DNA of 64,000 nt from contig CAMCYS010000004.1 of NCBI GenBank assembly GCA_945885625.1, positions 17,825-81,824 of the forward strand, written 5' to 3'. The notes under the pieces are model-generated. The model saw only the letters and a list, made by a program, of their open reading frames with translations. It was not told where the DNA came from and did no database searches. A program made the position numbers and the translations under genes. This document shows, one piece after another, positions 52,235-60,492 of this stretch. The first letter of the stretch is position 1. Each line of letters begins with the position of its first letter. The stretch comes from Bifidobacterium breve (GTDB lineage Bacteria; Actinomycetota; Actinomycetes; Nanopelagicales; Nanopelagicaceae).

Positions 52235-53505
52235 GTAACTCTCGAATCTGATTTTTTAACTTTTTCATATTGGCGAGTTGTAACTAGATCTCGAAGACGT
52301 TGAAAGCCATCCCAAATTTCCACATAAGAAGTAGGTAATGGCGAAATAGCTAAACGAATTGAATCGGGCGTGCGATAGTCCGGAACTACATTGGCGAACT
52401 GCCTAAGGGCCACGCAGATACGGGCTGCATCTGGGTGCCCAAGTGAGATATGACCACCACGCTCTGTGGCATCGCGGGAGGTAAGCAATGTGAAGCCAAG
52501 ATCAGCTAACCAGGCGTCATATAGCTCAATCATCATTTGAGTTCCGGCGGCACACTTATGTGAAATCTCAGTTATGCCAGCTTCTTCAATAATGGAGAAA
52601 GCACTTTTAATACAACGAAGCCCGATTAAGGATGGGCTCGCGATTTGAAATCCTCGAATTCCTTCAGCACGTTCAAATTCTGGACCCATGCCAAATTGAT
52701 CACCTTGTGAAAACCAACCTTGAATGGGAACTTGTAGTTCAGTTTGTACTCGTTTATTTACATATAGCCATGCTGGTGCACCTGGGCCAGAATTACCGTA
52801 CTTATAGGTACAACCAACTGCAATATCTACGCCATTAGCATCAAAATTCATTTCAATTGCACCAACCGCGTGGCTGGCATCCCAGAGCAGGAAAGCGCCA
52901 AAACTGCGAACTAAATCAGTTAAAGATTTAATATCGTTGCGTGCACCTGAGCGGTATTGAATCACTTCTAAAGTTACAAGTGCCACATCATCAGAGAGGT
53001 ATTGTTTTAAAAGATCAACTGTGATTAATTCATTCTCGGCAATTTTAGGATCTTCGTTATTGATAATTACTAAGTTCAAACCAAATTGCTTAGCGATGCC
53101 ATCAAGAATGTAGCGATCAGTTGGAAAGTTTGCAGCATCGGTAATAATAGTTTTCCGACCAGGGCGGGCATGAATGGCCGCTAAACAAAGCTGATAGAAA
53201 TTAACTGAAGTTGTGTCACAAGCTAGAACTTGGCCAGCTGCAGCACCTAAAGTTGAGCGGCCAATTAAATCGCCAGTTGGTTGTGCTTCATCAACCCAGT
53301 GACCCCAACCAGTTACAACTTCTGGACCCCACTCCTTAGTCAGGAAATCATTGACCGCCACCACGGTGTCATGTGGCAAACGGCCCAATGAATTTCCATC
53401 TAGATAACACATATCTGGATCGGTAATCACATAACGCCCTTTGAATTGGCGTAATGGGTCTGCCGCATCAAGAGCTAAGGCATATTCTCGGTCAGTAACC
53501 TTCAT
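52231..53505 (-). CDS. kynU: Kynureninase
   Basis: PLP enzyme cleaving kynurenine to anthranilate and alanine. It shows CYLDGNSLGRLP, DAANFPTDRYIL, LLWDASHAVGAIEM (Asp binding PLP) and VGCTYKYGNSGPGAPAWLYV with the PLP lysine. Length 424 fits bacterial KynU. It is the first gene of the two-gene kyn operon; a TACCTT box ends 6 nt before its ATG, so it may be leaderless. Only 24 nt separate it from the divergent ABC-F gene. Confidence 0.95.
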   Translation of the reverse strand: MKVTDREYALALDAADPLRQFKGRYVITDPDMCYLDGNSLGRLPHDTVVAVNDFLTKEWGPEVVTGWGHWVDEAQPTGDLIGRSTLGAAAGQVLACDTTSVNFYQLCLAAIHARPGRKTIITDAANFPTDRYILDGIAKQFGLNLVIINNEDPKIAENELITVDLLKQYLSDDVALVTLEVIQYRSGARNDIKSLTDLVRSFGAFLLWDASHAVGAIEMNFDANGVDIAVGCTYKYGNSGPGAPAWLYVNKRVQTELQVPIQGWFSQGDQFGMGPEFERAEGIRGFQIASPSLIGLRCIKSAFSIIEEAGITEISHKCAAGTQMMIELYDAWLADLGFTLLTSRDATERGGHISLGHPDAARICVALRQFANVVPDYRTPDSIRLAISPLPTSYVEIWDGFQRLRDLVTTRQYEKVKKSDSRVT

Positions 53506-53529
53506 GCCGTAAAGGTACGCTTTCCCCCT

Positions 53530-55299
53530 ATGGCACGCAATCTTGTTAACGTCGAAAGCGTAAACAAAGCCTTTGATATCAAGCAGTTACTAGTTGGCGT
53601 ATCTCTTGGTGTTGCTGAAGGCGAACGCATTGGAATTGTTGGACGAAATGGTGCCGGTAAGAGCACTTTAATGAAAATAATTGCTGGTATTGAGCAACCA
53701 GATTCCGGTCGAGTAACCAAGAATAATTCAGTCAAATTAGGAATGCTTAATCAAGTCGATATTGCCGATAAAGCCGCAACTGTTAGAGATGTGGTTTTGG
53801 GCGATAAAGCAAAACATGAATGGGCGAGTGACGCCGGCGTACGCGAAGTTTTTACTGGTTTGTTTGGCGGATTTGATGATCACTTATTTGAACGAACATT
53901 TCTCTCGTTATCAGGCGGCGAGCGACGTCGCGTTGGCTTAGCAAAGCTACTTATCGATGATCTGGATTTGATTCTGCTTGATGAACCTACCAACCACCTA
54001 GATGTTGAAGGCGTGGCTTGGTTGGCAAACCATTTAAAAAACCGCAAAAATATTGCGGTCACAGTAGTGACTCACGATCGCTGGTTTCTAGATGAAGTCA
54101 CAGATCGCACCTGGGAAGTTGTGGGTGGAAAGGTCGAAGAGTATGACGGTGGATATTCCGCATTCGTTTTAGCAAAAGCAGAACGTTCACGCCAAGCTGC
54201 AGTGCTCGACCAACGCCGTAACATGCTTATTCGCAAAGAGTTAGCTTGGCTGCGACGTGGTGCGCCGGCTCAAACAGTTAAGCCCAAATTCCGAGTGGAT
54301 GCAGCTAACGAATTAATCTCAGCTGAACCAGCTCCGCGTGATACCACCGAGTTATTGAAGTTTGCCCAAAACAGATTGGGAAACACTGTTTACGAAGCGC
54401 ACCATCTGCAAGTTCGTGCAGGTGATAAAGAGTTAATTGATGATCTTTACTGGAATGTTGGTCCTGGTGATCGCATTGGCATTGTTGGTATTAACGGCGC
54501 TGGCAAAACCACTTTAATGCGCACTCTAGCTGGCGAAATTCAACCTACTGCCGGAAAACTAGTTACAGGCGTGACTGTAAAAGCTGCATTTTTAACCCAA
54601 CATTTAACAGAACTAGACCCAACTTGGCGGGTACTTGAAGCTGTAGAGAAGGTTGCCTCGCATATCGAACTTGGTAAAGGTCGCACCCTTTCGGCATCTC
54701 AACTTTGTGAGCGGTTAGGTTTTGATCGTGATTCGCAATGGACTCCAGTTGGTGACTTATCAGGCGGCGAAAAACGACGTCTGCAACTAACCCGGTTGTT
54801 GATGGAAAGTCCCAATGTGCTAATGCTTGATGAGCCAACCAATGATTTTGATATCGAGATCTTGACTGAGTTGGAAGATTTACTAGATAGCTACGCGGGA
54901 ACTTTGCTGATTATTTCTCACGATAGATATTTCCTGGAGCGGGTCTGCGATCGTTTTGTTGGCTTACTTGGGGACAAAAAGTTGCTTGATTTGCCACGTG
55001 GAGTCAATCAGTATTTAGAGTTACGCGAGAAAGCTATTTCAGGCAGTTCAACAAAAAGAGAGAGTAAAGCCACCTCTTCCGCCGCCGAACAGCGCCAAGC
55101 TAAGAAAGATTTAGCGCGCATCGAACGGCAGATTGCCAAGCTAGAGGAGAAGAGTATTGCCCTACTGGCAGAACAGGAATTGTGTGAATTTGATGCCGAA
55201 CGATTAGCGGCGATAGCTGGTGAATTAGCCGACTTAAGTTCAGAGAAATCTCGACGCGAAGAGGAATGGTTAGCCGCCACATTACTAATCGAGGGTTAA
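53530..55299 (+). CDS. ABC-F family ATPase (Uup-like)
   Basis: 589 residues with two nucleotide-binding domains: Walker A GRNGAGKST and GINGAGKTT, signatures LSGGERRRVG and LSGGEKRRLQ, Walker B LLDEPTNHLD and LMLDEPTNDFD. There is no membrane part. The linker (RKELAWLRRGAPAQT) between domains and the C-terminal coiled coil (ARIERQIAKLEEKSI) match the Uup group, which acts on ribosomes or DNA. A role in translation rescue is typical. Start ATG lies 24 nt from kynU with no clear ribosome site. Confidence 0.9.
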   Translation: MARNLVNVESVNKAFDIKQLLVGVSLGVAEGERIGIVGRNGAGKSTLMKIIAGIEQPDSGRVTKNNSVKLGMLNQVDIADKAATVRDVVLGDKAKHEWASDAGVREVFTGLFGGFDDHLFERTFLSLSGGERRRVGLAKLLIDDLDLILLDEPTNHLDVEGVAWLANHLKNRKNIAVTVVTHDRWFLDEVTDRTWEVVGGKVEEYDGGYSAFVLAKAERSRQAAVLDQRRNMLIRKELAWLRRGAPAQTVKPKFRVDAANELISAEPAPRDTTELLKFAQNRLGNTVYEAHHLQVRAGDKELIDDLYWNVGPGDRIGIVGINGAGKTTLMRTLAGEIQPTAGKLVTGVTVKAAFLTQHLTELDPTWRVLEAVEKVASHIELGKGRTLSASQLCERLGFDRDSQWTPVGDLSGGEKRRLQLTRLLMESPNVLMLDEPTNDFDIEILTELEDLLDSYAGTLLIISHDRYFLERVCDRFVGLLGDKKLLDLPRGVNQYLELREKAISGSSTKRESKATSSAAEQRQAKKDLARIERQIAKLEEKSIALLAEQELCEFDAERLAAIAGELADLSSEKSRREEEWLAATLLIEG

Positions 55300-55309
55300 A
55301 CTTCATTCT

Positions 55310-55840
55310 ATGTCCAAGTTATCTCATGCCATCGAATCTACCTTATTCCGTAGCCGGTTTTTATTAGCTCCGCTCTACCTTGGCTTAGTGGGCGCTTTAG
55401 TGCTGCTTTGTTGGCGATTTATTATTGAGTTTTACCACCTAGCTATCCATATTGGTGAAGCAACTGCCCAAACATTCACCTTAGATCTCTTGGCGCTTCT
55501 TGATCTAACTCTTTTAGCGAATCTGATTTTAATGGTGATCTTTGCTGGTTATGAAAACTTTGTTTCTCGCATTGATGTGGCAGCTGAATCAAAAGATCGT
55601 CCACACTGGATGGGAACGATTGATTTCTCTGGTCTAAAAATAAAGTTAATTGGTTCACTTGTTGCGATTTCAGTAATCGAACTATTAAAGGATTTTATTG
55701 AATTAGCTGGCCAAGATCAGGTAGGCGGAGGCACTAAGTGGCGCATCGTTATTCATTTAACGTTCGTAGCATCCGGCGTGCTTTTTGCACTAATGGATTG
55801 GATTGCTGATAAGCGAGAGTTCCACGGCACACATAAGTAA
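55310..55840 (+). CDS. YqhA/UPF0114-family membrane protein
   Basis: 176 residues, three to four TM helices. FRSRFLLAPLYLGLVGALVLL near the N-terminus and LANLILMVIFAGYENFVSRID in the middle are characteristic of this family, as is the segment GTIDFSGLKIKLIGSLVAIS. Function unknown. It lies 10 nt after the ABC-F gene and overlaps the next gene by one base, so the three are probably co-transcribed. Confidence 0.9.
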   Translation: MSKLSHAIESTLFRSRFLLAPLYLGLVGALVLLCWRFIIEFYHLAIHIGEATAQTFTLDLLALLDLTLLANLILMVIFAGYENFVSRIDVAAESKDRPHWMGTIDFSGLKIKLIGSLVAISVIELLKDFIELAGQDQVGGGTKWRIVIHLTFVASGVLFALMDWIADKREFHGTHK

Positions 55841-56781
55841 TGCGCCTCGACTTATTAGCAGCGCTTTCAGGTCTAATGATCGCGCTTCAAGCGCGTGCAA
55901 ATGGTGAACTCTCTTATCGTCTCAATAATGGACTCGAGGCTGCACTAGTTTCATTTGGGTCAGGGCTAATAATCATTGCAGTGATCTCAATTTTCCATAA
56001 AGGAATCAAAGCGGGAATTACTAACCTGCGGGTGGCGGTAGTAGCAAAAGAGATACCTCGCTGGCGATTATTTGCTGGAGCTCTCGGTGGCACATTTGTT
56101 GCCGTTCAAACCCAAGTTGTACCAATCATCGGTGTTGCAATCTACTCAGTGGCATCCATTGCTGGCCAAACTGCTATCTCTTTATATGTAGATCGAATTG
56201 GTTTAACAGGCGGTGGCAAGAAGTTAATCTCCAGACGACGAATTGCAGCGGCAGTTTTGACGGTGCTCGCAGTATTGGTTTCAGTATGGGATCGCATTGA
56301 TGCTAAGAACTTATCCATGTGGGCAGTGTTTTTCGGGGTTTTAGCCGGTGGTGTCGTTGGGATACAAAGGGCACTTAATGGCCAGATTAACGAATACTCT
56401 AAACAGAGCTTCACCACATCTTTACTAAATTTCATTATGGGTACTGGCTTCTTGGTGATTCTTTTGGTTATTGCAGTAATAGCAAATTGGTCTGAACTTT
56501 CACCACTTCCAGCAGGTCCTTGGTGGATATATACCGGTGGCGTAATTGGTGTTATCTATATTGCCTTTACGTCAACAATCGTTCAACATCTAGGAGTCTT
56601 AACCTTCACTCTCTTTAGCGTTGGTGGCCAACTAGTTGGTTCACTGCTAATTGATTTAATTGCACCAACTAGTGGCGTAGATATAAGTGCTTATCTAGTT
56701 ACTGGAATTGTTATGACTTATTTTGGGGTGATCGCCGGAGGCGTAGGTAGTTCACGAATCCGGAAATCAGCGAAAGAGTAA
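55840..56781 (+). CDS. DUF606/YdcZ-type DMT transporter
   Basis: 313 residues with about ten TM helices in two repeats (AALSGLMIALQARANGELSY at the start of one, AVFFGVLAGGVVGIQRALNG at the other). These ARANG-L and QRALNGQI motifs mark the DUF606 group of the drug/metabolite transporter superfamily, thought to export or import small molecules. The last 71 nt overlap the DedA gene on the opposite strand, and both reading frames look real there. Confidence 0.87.
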   Translation: MRLDLLAALSGLMIALQARANGELSYRLNNGLEAALVSFGSGLIIIAVISIFHKGIKAGITNLRVAVVAKEIPRWRLFAGALGGTFVAVQTQVVPIIGVAIYSVASIAGQTAISLYVDRIGLTGGGKKLISRRRIAAAVLTVLAVLVSVWDRIDAKNLSMWAVFFGVLAGGVVGIQRALNGQINEYSKQSFTTSLLNFIMGTGFLVILLVIAVIANWSELSPLPAGPWWIYTGGVIGVIYIAFTSTIVQHLGVLTFTLFSVGGQLVGSLLIDLIAPTSGVDISAYLVTGIVMTYFGVIAGGVGSSRIRKSAKE

Positions 56782-57328
56782 TAAAAAAGAGCGCAATCAA
56801 TTTGGAATTTTCATCAATCCACGGGAATTGGACTGCGTAATAGCCAAGCAGAGTCATTCCGACTCCCCAAACGAAGGCACCAAGAGCATTTGCACTTAAG
56901 AAGCGGTAGTAGTTCATCTTTGAGATTCCGGCAATTGGCGGCACGAAAGTTCTAATCCAAGGATAGAAGCGCGCAAACACCACGGCCCACCAACCGTATC
57001 TTTCATAGAAACGTTCAGCACGTGCGACCATCTTGAGGAATCCAGGCCGCTTGCTTTTCTCTAAATATGAACGACCCACAGTGCGACCTAGCGCAAAGCC
57101 AACTTGGTCGCCCATAAAAGCTGCCAAGAAAATTATCGATACCAGTAAGAGAATATTTACATTTTCAGTAGATGCCGCAACTAACCCGGCAAAGAATAGA
57201 AGTGAATCACCCGGAATAAAGAAAGCAACCAAGACCCCAGTTTCCAGAAAGATGATGACGCCCATGAAGATATAGAGCAAGAACGGGGCCATCGAGCTCA
57301 AAAACGCTTGGTATGAGGAGAAATCCAT
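56711..57328 (-). CDS. DedA-family membrane protein
   Basis: 205 residues. Family marks are FLETGVLVAFFIPGDSLLFFAG, GDQVGFALGRTVGRSYLEK and the E-R-x-G-WAVV-ARFYPWIRTFVPPIAGISKM block. DedA proteins are lipid scramblases/transporters, in some bacteria for undecaprenyl phosphate. About five TM helices. The start overlaps the malic enzyme stop by one base. Its C-terminal 23 codons overlap the converging DMT transporter gene. Confidence 0.92.
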   Translation of the reverse strand: MDFSSYQAFLSSMAPFLLYIFMGVIIFLETGVLVAFFIPGDSLLFFAGLVAASTENVNILLLVSIIFLAAFMGDQVGFALGRTVGRSYLEKSKRPGFLKMVARAERFYERYGWWAVVFARFYPWIRTFVPPIAGISKMNYYRFLSANALGAFVWGVGMTLLGYYAVQFPWIDENSKLIALFFITLSLISGFVNYLRLRRSPQNKS

Positions 57329-58707
57329 TAAACGCTCTTCTTTACCGCCGAGGCAACCGCGGTAACTACTTGCGGGTCAAAAACACTTGGCACAATGAAT
57401 GAGGCATTTAGCTGTGAAGGGCTAACGCAGTCAGCGATGGCTTCAGCTGCAGCTATTAGCAAGGTATCGGTAATTTTATGTGCATTCGCATCGAGTAGTC
57501 CGCGGAAGATTCCGGGGAAAGCTAGAACATTATTGATTTGATTAGGTTGATCGCTGCGACCGGTAGCAACTACTGCTGCATATTTTCGTGCGATCACAGG
57601 GTCAATCTCAGGATCTGGATTAGCTAACGCAAAAACGATCGAACCAGTTGCCATCGAAGCAACATCTGACTCAGCTAAAACATTTGGCGCGCTAACACCG
57701 ATAAAGACATCGGCACCGCTCATAGCTTCATGAATGTTGCCATTGAAATTACCTGGGTTGCAGTTATCTACAAACCATTGACGCATAGGATCATGATCAG
57801 CTTGAGTTTCTTTGCAGATAACTCCATCTTTATCAAAGGCAATAATATTTGTGGCACCGCTCTTAGTTAGCAAGCGAGCAATGGCGGTACCAGCAGCACC
57901 TGCCCCGCTCATAATTATCTTTACTTGCGGAAGATCTTTCTTTACCAATTTCAAGGAATTACGAAGTGCAGCTAGAACTACGATTGCAGTTCCGTGCTGA
58001 TCATCATGGAAAACCGGGATATCAAGAAGTTCGCGGAGTCGCGCCTCTACTTCGAAACAACGAGGAGCAGAGATATCTTCTAAGTTGATGCCACCATAGA
58101 CTGGTGCAATCAACTGCACAGTTCGCACAATCTCATCAACATCTTGAGTATCAAGGCAAACTGGCCAGGCATCAACATCGGCAAAGCGCTTAAACAGTGC
58201 GGCCTTACCTTCCATAACCGGTAGCGCCGCAGCAGGGCCAATGTTTCCTAGACCTAGCACTGCTGAGCCATCAGTTACTACGGCCACAGTATTTCGCTTA
58301 ATAGTTAAGCGACGAGCATCAGCCGGATCATCAACAATAGCTTGGCAAATACGCGCTACCCCAGGGGTGTAGGCACGGGAGAGATCATCGCGGGTTTTAA
58401 GTGGCACCTTTGATTGAATCTCAATTTTGCCACCGAGGTGTAATAAGAAGGTGCGATCTGAAACTTTGCGAACTGTTAAGTCTGGGTGTCTTGAAATGGA
58501 ACTAGTAATCACATCAGCATGTTCCTGATCAATTGCATCGCAGGTAATATCGATTACAACTCGTTCTAAAAGTGATTCAACTACATCGAGTGCGGTAATC
58601 GTTGCACCTGCTCCGCTGATGACAGCAGTGATTGCAGCTACTGGATGTGAGTCAGGATGTCCCTCAACGCGGATTGTGATGCCATAACCGGGACTTGTAC
58701 TTGCCAT
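57328..58707 (-). CDS. NAD(P)-dependent malic enzyme with N-terminal ACT domain
   Basis: Oxidative decarboxylase turning malate to pyruvate. The first 85 or so residues form an ACT domain (ITIRVEGHPDSHPVAAITAV). The catalytic part has SRAYTPGVARIC (Tyr), VMEGKAALFKRFADVDAWP (Lys), FHDDQHGTAIVVLAAL (metal ligands) and the NAD fold IIMSGAGAAGTAIARLL. Length 459 fits ACT-type malic enzymes of actinobacteria, in which the ACT part may sense an amino acid. It directly follows upp. Confidence 0.93.
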   Translation of the reverse strand: MASTSPGYGITIRVEGHPDSHPVAAITAVISGAGATITALDVVESLLERVVIDITCDAIDQEHADVITSSISRHPDLTVRKVSDRTFLLHLGGKIEIQSKVPLKTRDDLSRAYTPGVARICQAIVDDPADARRLTIKRNTVAVVTDGSAVLGLGNIGPAAALPVMEGKAALFKRFADVDAWPVCLDTQDVDEIVRTVQLIAPVYGGINLEDISAPRCFEVEARLRELLDIPVFHDDQHGTAIVVLAALRNSLKLVKKDLPQVKIIMSGAGAAGTAIARLLTKSGATNIIAFDKDGVICKETQADHDPMRQWFVDNCNPGNFNGNIHEAMSGADVFIGVSAPNVLAESDVASMATGSIVFALANPDPEIDPVIARKYAAVVATGRSDQPNQINNVLAFPGIFRGLLDANAHKITDTLLIAAAEAIADCVSPSQLNASFIVPSVFDPQVVTAVASAVKKSV

Positions 58708-59346
58708 TTAGACAACACCATACAAACGATCCCCAGCGTCACCCAGACCAGGAACGATGTAACCGTGCTCGTTTAGTTTTTCATCTAAAGCACCAGTAAC
58801 AATTGTGATATCAATCTTGGCATCTTTAAATGCATCTTCAACAATTTTGATGCCTTCAGGTGCGGCCAAGATACAAACTGCCGTTATGTCAGAGGCACCG
58901 CGCTCAATCAAAAAGTTAAAAGCAGCAACTAAAGTTCCGCCAGTTGCCAACATTGGATCAAGTACAAATACTTGGCGACCAGTTAGATCTTCGGGCAGAC
59001 GATTGGCATATGTACTAGCTTGTAAAGTCTTTTCATCTCGTACCATTCCAAGGAAACCAACTTGGGCTGTTGGTAACAACTTAACCATGCCTTCCAACAT
59101 TCCGAGCCCTGCGCGCAGAATTGGGACCACTACGGGCGCAGGCGAAGCCATCTTGACGCCAGTAGTTTTTGTCACTGGCGTTGTGATTTGGACTTCTTGC
59201 GTGCGAACTTCACGGGTGGCTTCATAGGCCAGCAGTGTCACAAGTTCTTCGACTAAATGTCGGAAAGTTGGTGAATCAGTTTCCTGATCACGCAGAATCG
59301 TTAATTTATGCGAAATTAGTGGGTGATTTGCTACGTGGACTTTCAT
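58708..59346 (-). CDS. upp: Uracil phosphoribosyltransferase
   Basis: Salvage enzyme making UMP from uracil and PRPP. The PRPP loop [21 protein letters not shown] and the [17 protein letters not shown] and [16 protein letters not shown] motifs are present. I set the start at ATG 59346 ([12 protein letters not shown]), giving 212 residues as usual, because TATGGT ends 7 nt upstream and the ORF-track extension ([10 protein letters not shown]) is not family-like. Divergent from the tadA-associated gene. Confidence 0.95.
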   Translation of the reverse strand: MKVHVANHPLISHKLTILRDQETDSPTFRHLVEELVTLLAYEATREVRTQEVQITTPVTKTTGVKMASPAPVVVPILRAGLGMLEGMVKLLPTAQVGFLGMVRDEKTLQASTYANRLPEDLTGRQVFVLDPMLATGGTLVAAFNFLIERGASDITAVCILAAPEGIKIVEDAFKDAKIDITIVTGALDEKLNEHGYIVPGLGDAGDRLYGVV

Positions 59347-59451
59347 AACGCAAACCATACAGGGGTTTCTTTCCGCATAAAAAAGTGCCACTATGTCCGT
59401 ATTGGGACTCTAAAAAAGTTCCTTCGTGGCGATGCGGTGAGGGGCGGAATA

Positions 59452-59922
59452 GTGACTGAACTCATTAACGAAGTCGATATCGCCGTTGAAGCATGGCATG
59501 AAGATGGCCGTTGGACGCTAGCCAATCTGCCTGATGCCCAAGATCTGCCAGGAATTATTGATCGCCTCAAGTCACAACAAACTAATGGCGGCGCAGTTGC
59601 GCTAATTTCAATTGACGAAGAGTTTTTCATCTTGATTCGAGTTCTCGGAACCCACATTTACATGTTCTTAAGCGATATCTCATGTGCACTTGATTACGAA
59701 GTTGCTGAAGAATTTCTGGAAATAGCAGATCTTGATCAACCAACTGATGAAGATGAGCCGCTGCCTGCCGGCAACAAAGATATTTTTGCTGATCTCGGAA
59801 TGTCACATATGGAACTCCTTGCTCTCTGTGATGACGGCGAACTTTTTCCAGATGAACAACTAGAGGCAATTGCGAAACGATTAGGTTTCGGCAATGAGTT
59901 TGCGGAGCTACTAGAACTTTGA
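59452..59922 (+). CDS. tRNA adenosine deaminase-associated protein
   Basis: About 156 residues from GTG 59452, chosen because GAGGGG lies 8 nt upstream. The ORF track start at 59323 would overlap upp. Matches the actinobacterial small protein found next to tadA: AWHEDGRWTLANLPDA at the start, ALISIDEEFFILIRVLG and FLSDISCALDYEVAEEFLE in the middle, and an acidic C-terminus with SHMELLALCDDGELFPDEQL. Its role is unknown, presumably linked to TadA. Overlaps tadA by 4 nt. Confidence 0.88.
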   Translation: MTELINEVDIAVEAWHEDGRWTLANLPDAQDLPGIIDRLKSQQTNGGAVALISIDEEFFILIRVLGTHIYMFLSDISCALDYEVAEEFLEIADLDQPTDEDEPLPAGNKDIFADLGMSHMELLALCDDGELFPDEQLEAIAKRLGFGNEFAELLEL

Positions 59923-60365
59923 TTCATCAAGATCTAATGCGCTCAGCAATTGCAATTGCGCAAGGCGCTTTAAAAACAGCGGATGTACCGGTAGGTGCGT
60001 TAATTGTTGACTCCGAAAATAGCATCATTTCAACTGGTTACAACGAACGCGAAGCGCATCAAGATCCAACCGCGCATGCCGAGATTGTGGCAATCCGACG
60101 GGCGGCACAGAAATTGGGTACTTGGAGATTAGATAGCTGCAAATTAGTGGTGACTCTTGAACCTTGCGCAATGTGTGCTGGCGCAATTGCGCAATCACGA
60201 ATCAACACTTTAGTTTTTGGGGCTTGGGATGAAAAAGCCGGCGCGGTAGGTTCGGTTTGGGATGTTCTGCGTGACCCGCGAGCTATTCATAAAATGGAAG
60301 TTGTTGGTGGCGTACTCGAAGCAGAATGCGCGGAACTCTTAACTAACTTTTTCCGCCAACAGTAA
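59919..60365 (+). CDS. tadA: tRNA-specific adenosine deaminase
   Basis: Converts the wobble adenosine of tRNA-Arg(ACG) to inosine. Zinc and catalytic motifs are HAEIVAIRRAAQKLG (HAE) and TLEPCAMCAGAIAQSRI (PCxxC). Length 148 is normal. The start is TTG 59919 (overlapping by 4 nt) or ATG 59937; TTG is preferred only because GGAG lies upstream. Its tRNA-Arg(ACG) substrate is encoded at 4742 in this window. Confidence 0.94.
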   Translation: MIHQDLMRSAIAIAQGALKTADVPVGALIVDSENSIISTGYNEREAHQDPTAHAEIVAIRRAAQKLGTWRLDSCKLVVTLEPCAMCAGAIAQSRINTLVFGAWDEKAGAVGSVWDVLRDPRAIHKMEVVGGVLEAECAELLTNFFRQQ

Positions 60366-60385
60366 TTTGGGGTATCGTCACCTAC

Positions 60386-60472
60386 GGTGGCGTGTCTGAG
60401 CGGCCAAAAGAGCACGCCTCGAAAGCGTGTGTTGGGGAAACTCAACCGTGGGTTCAAATCCCACCGCCACCG
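60386..60472 (+). tRNA. tRNA-Ser (anticodon CGA)
   Basis: Acceptor stem GGTGGCG/CGCCACC, anticodon loop CTCGAAA giving CGA, a long variable arm (TGTTGGGGAAACTCAAC) as in serine tRNAs, T arm GTGGGTTCAAATCCCAC, and encoded CCA at 60473-60475. Confidence 0.96.
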
Positions 60473-60492
60473 CCATATTTTTTAGGATGCGA

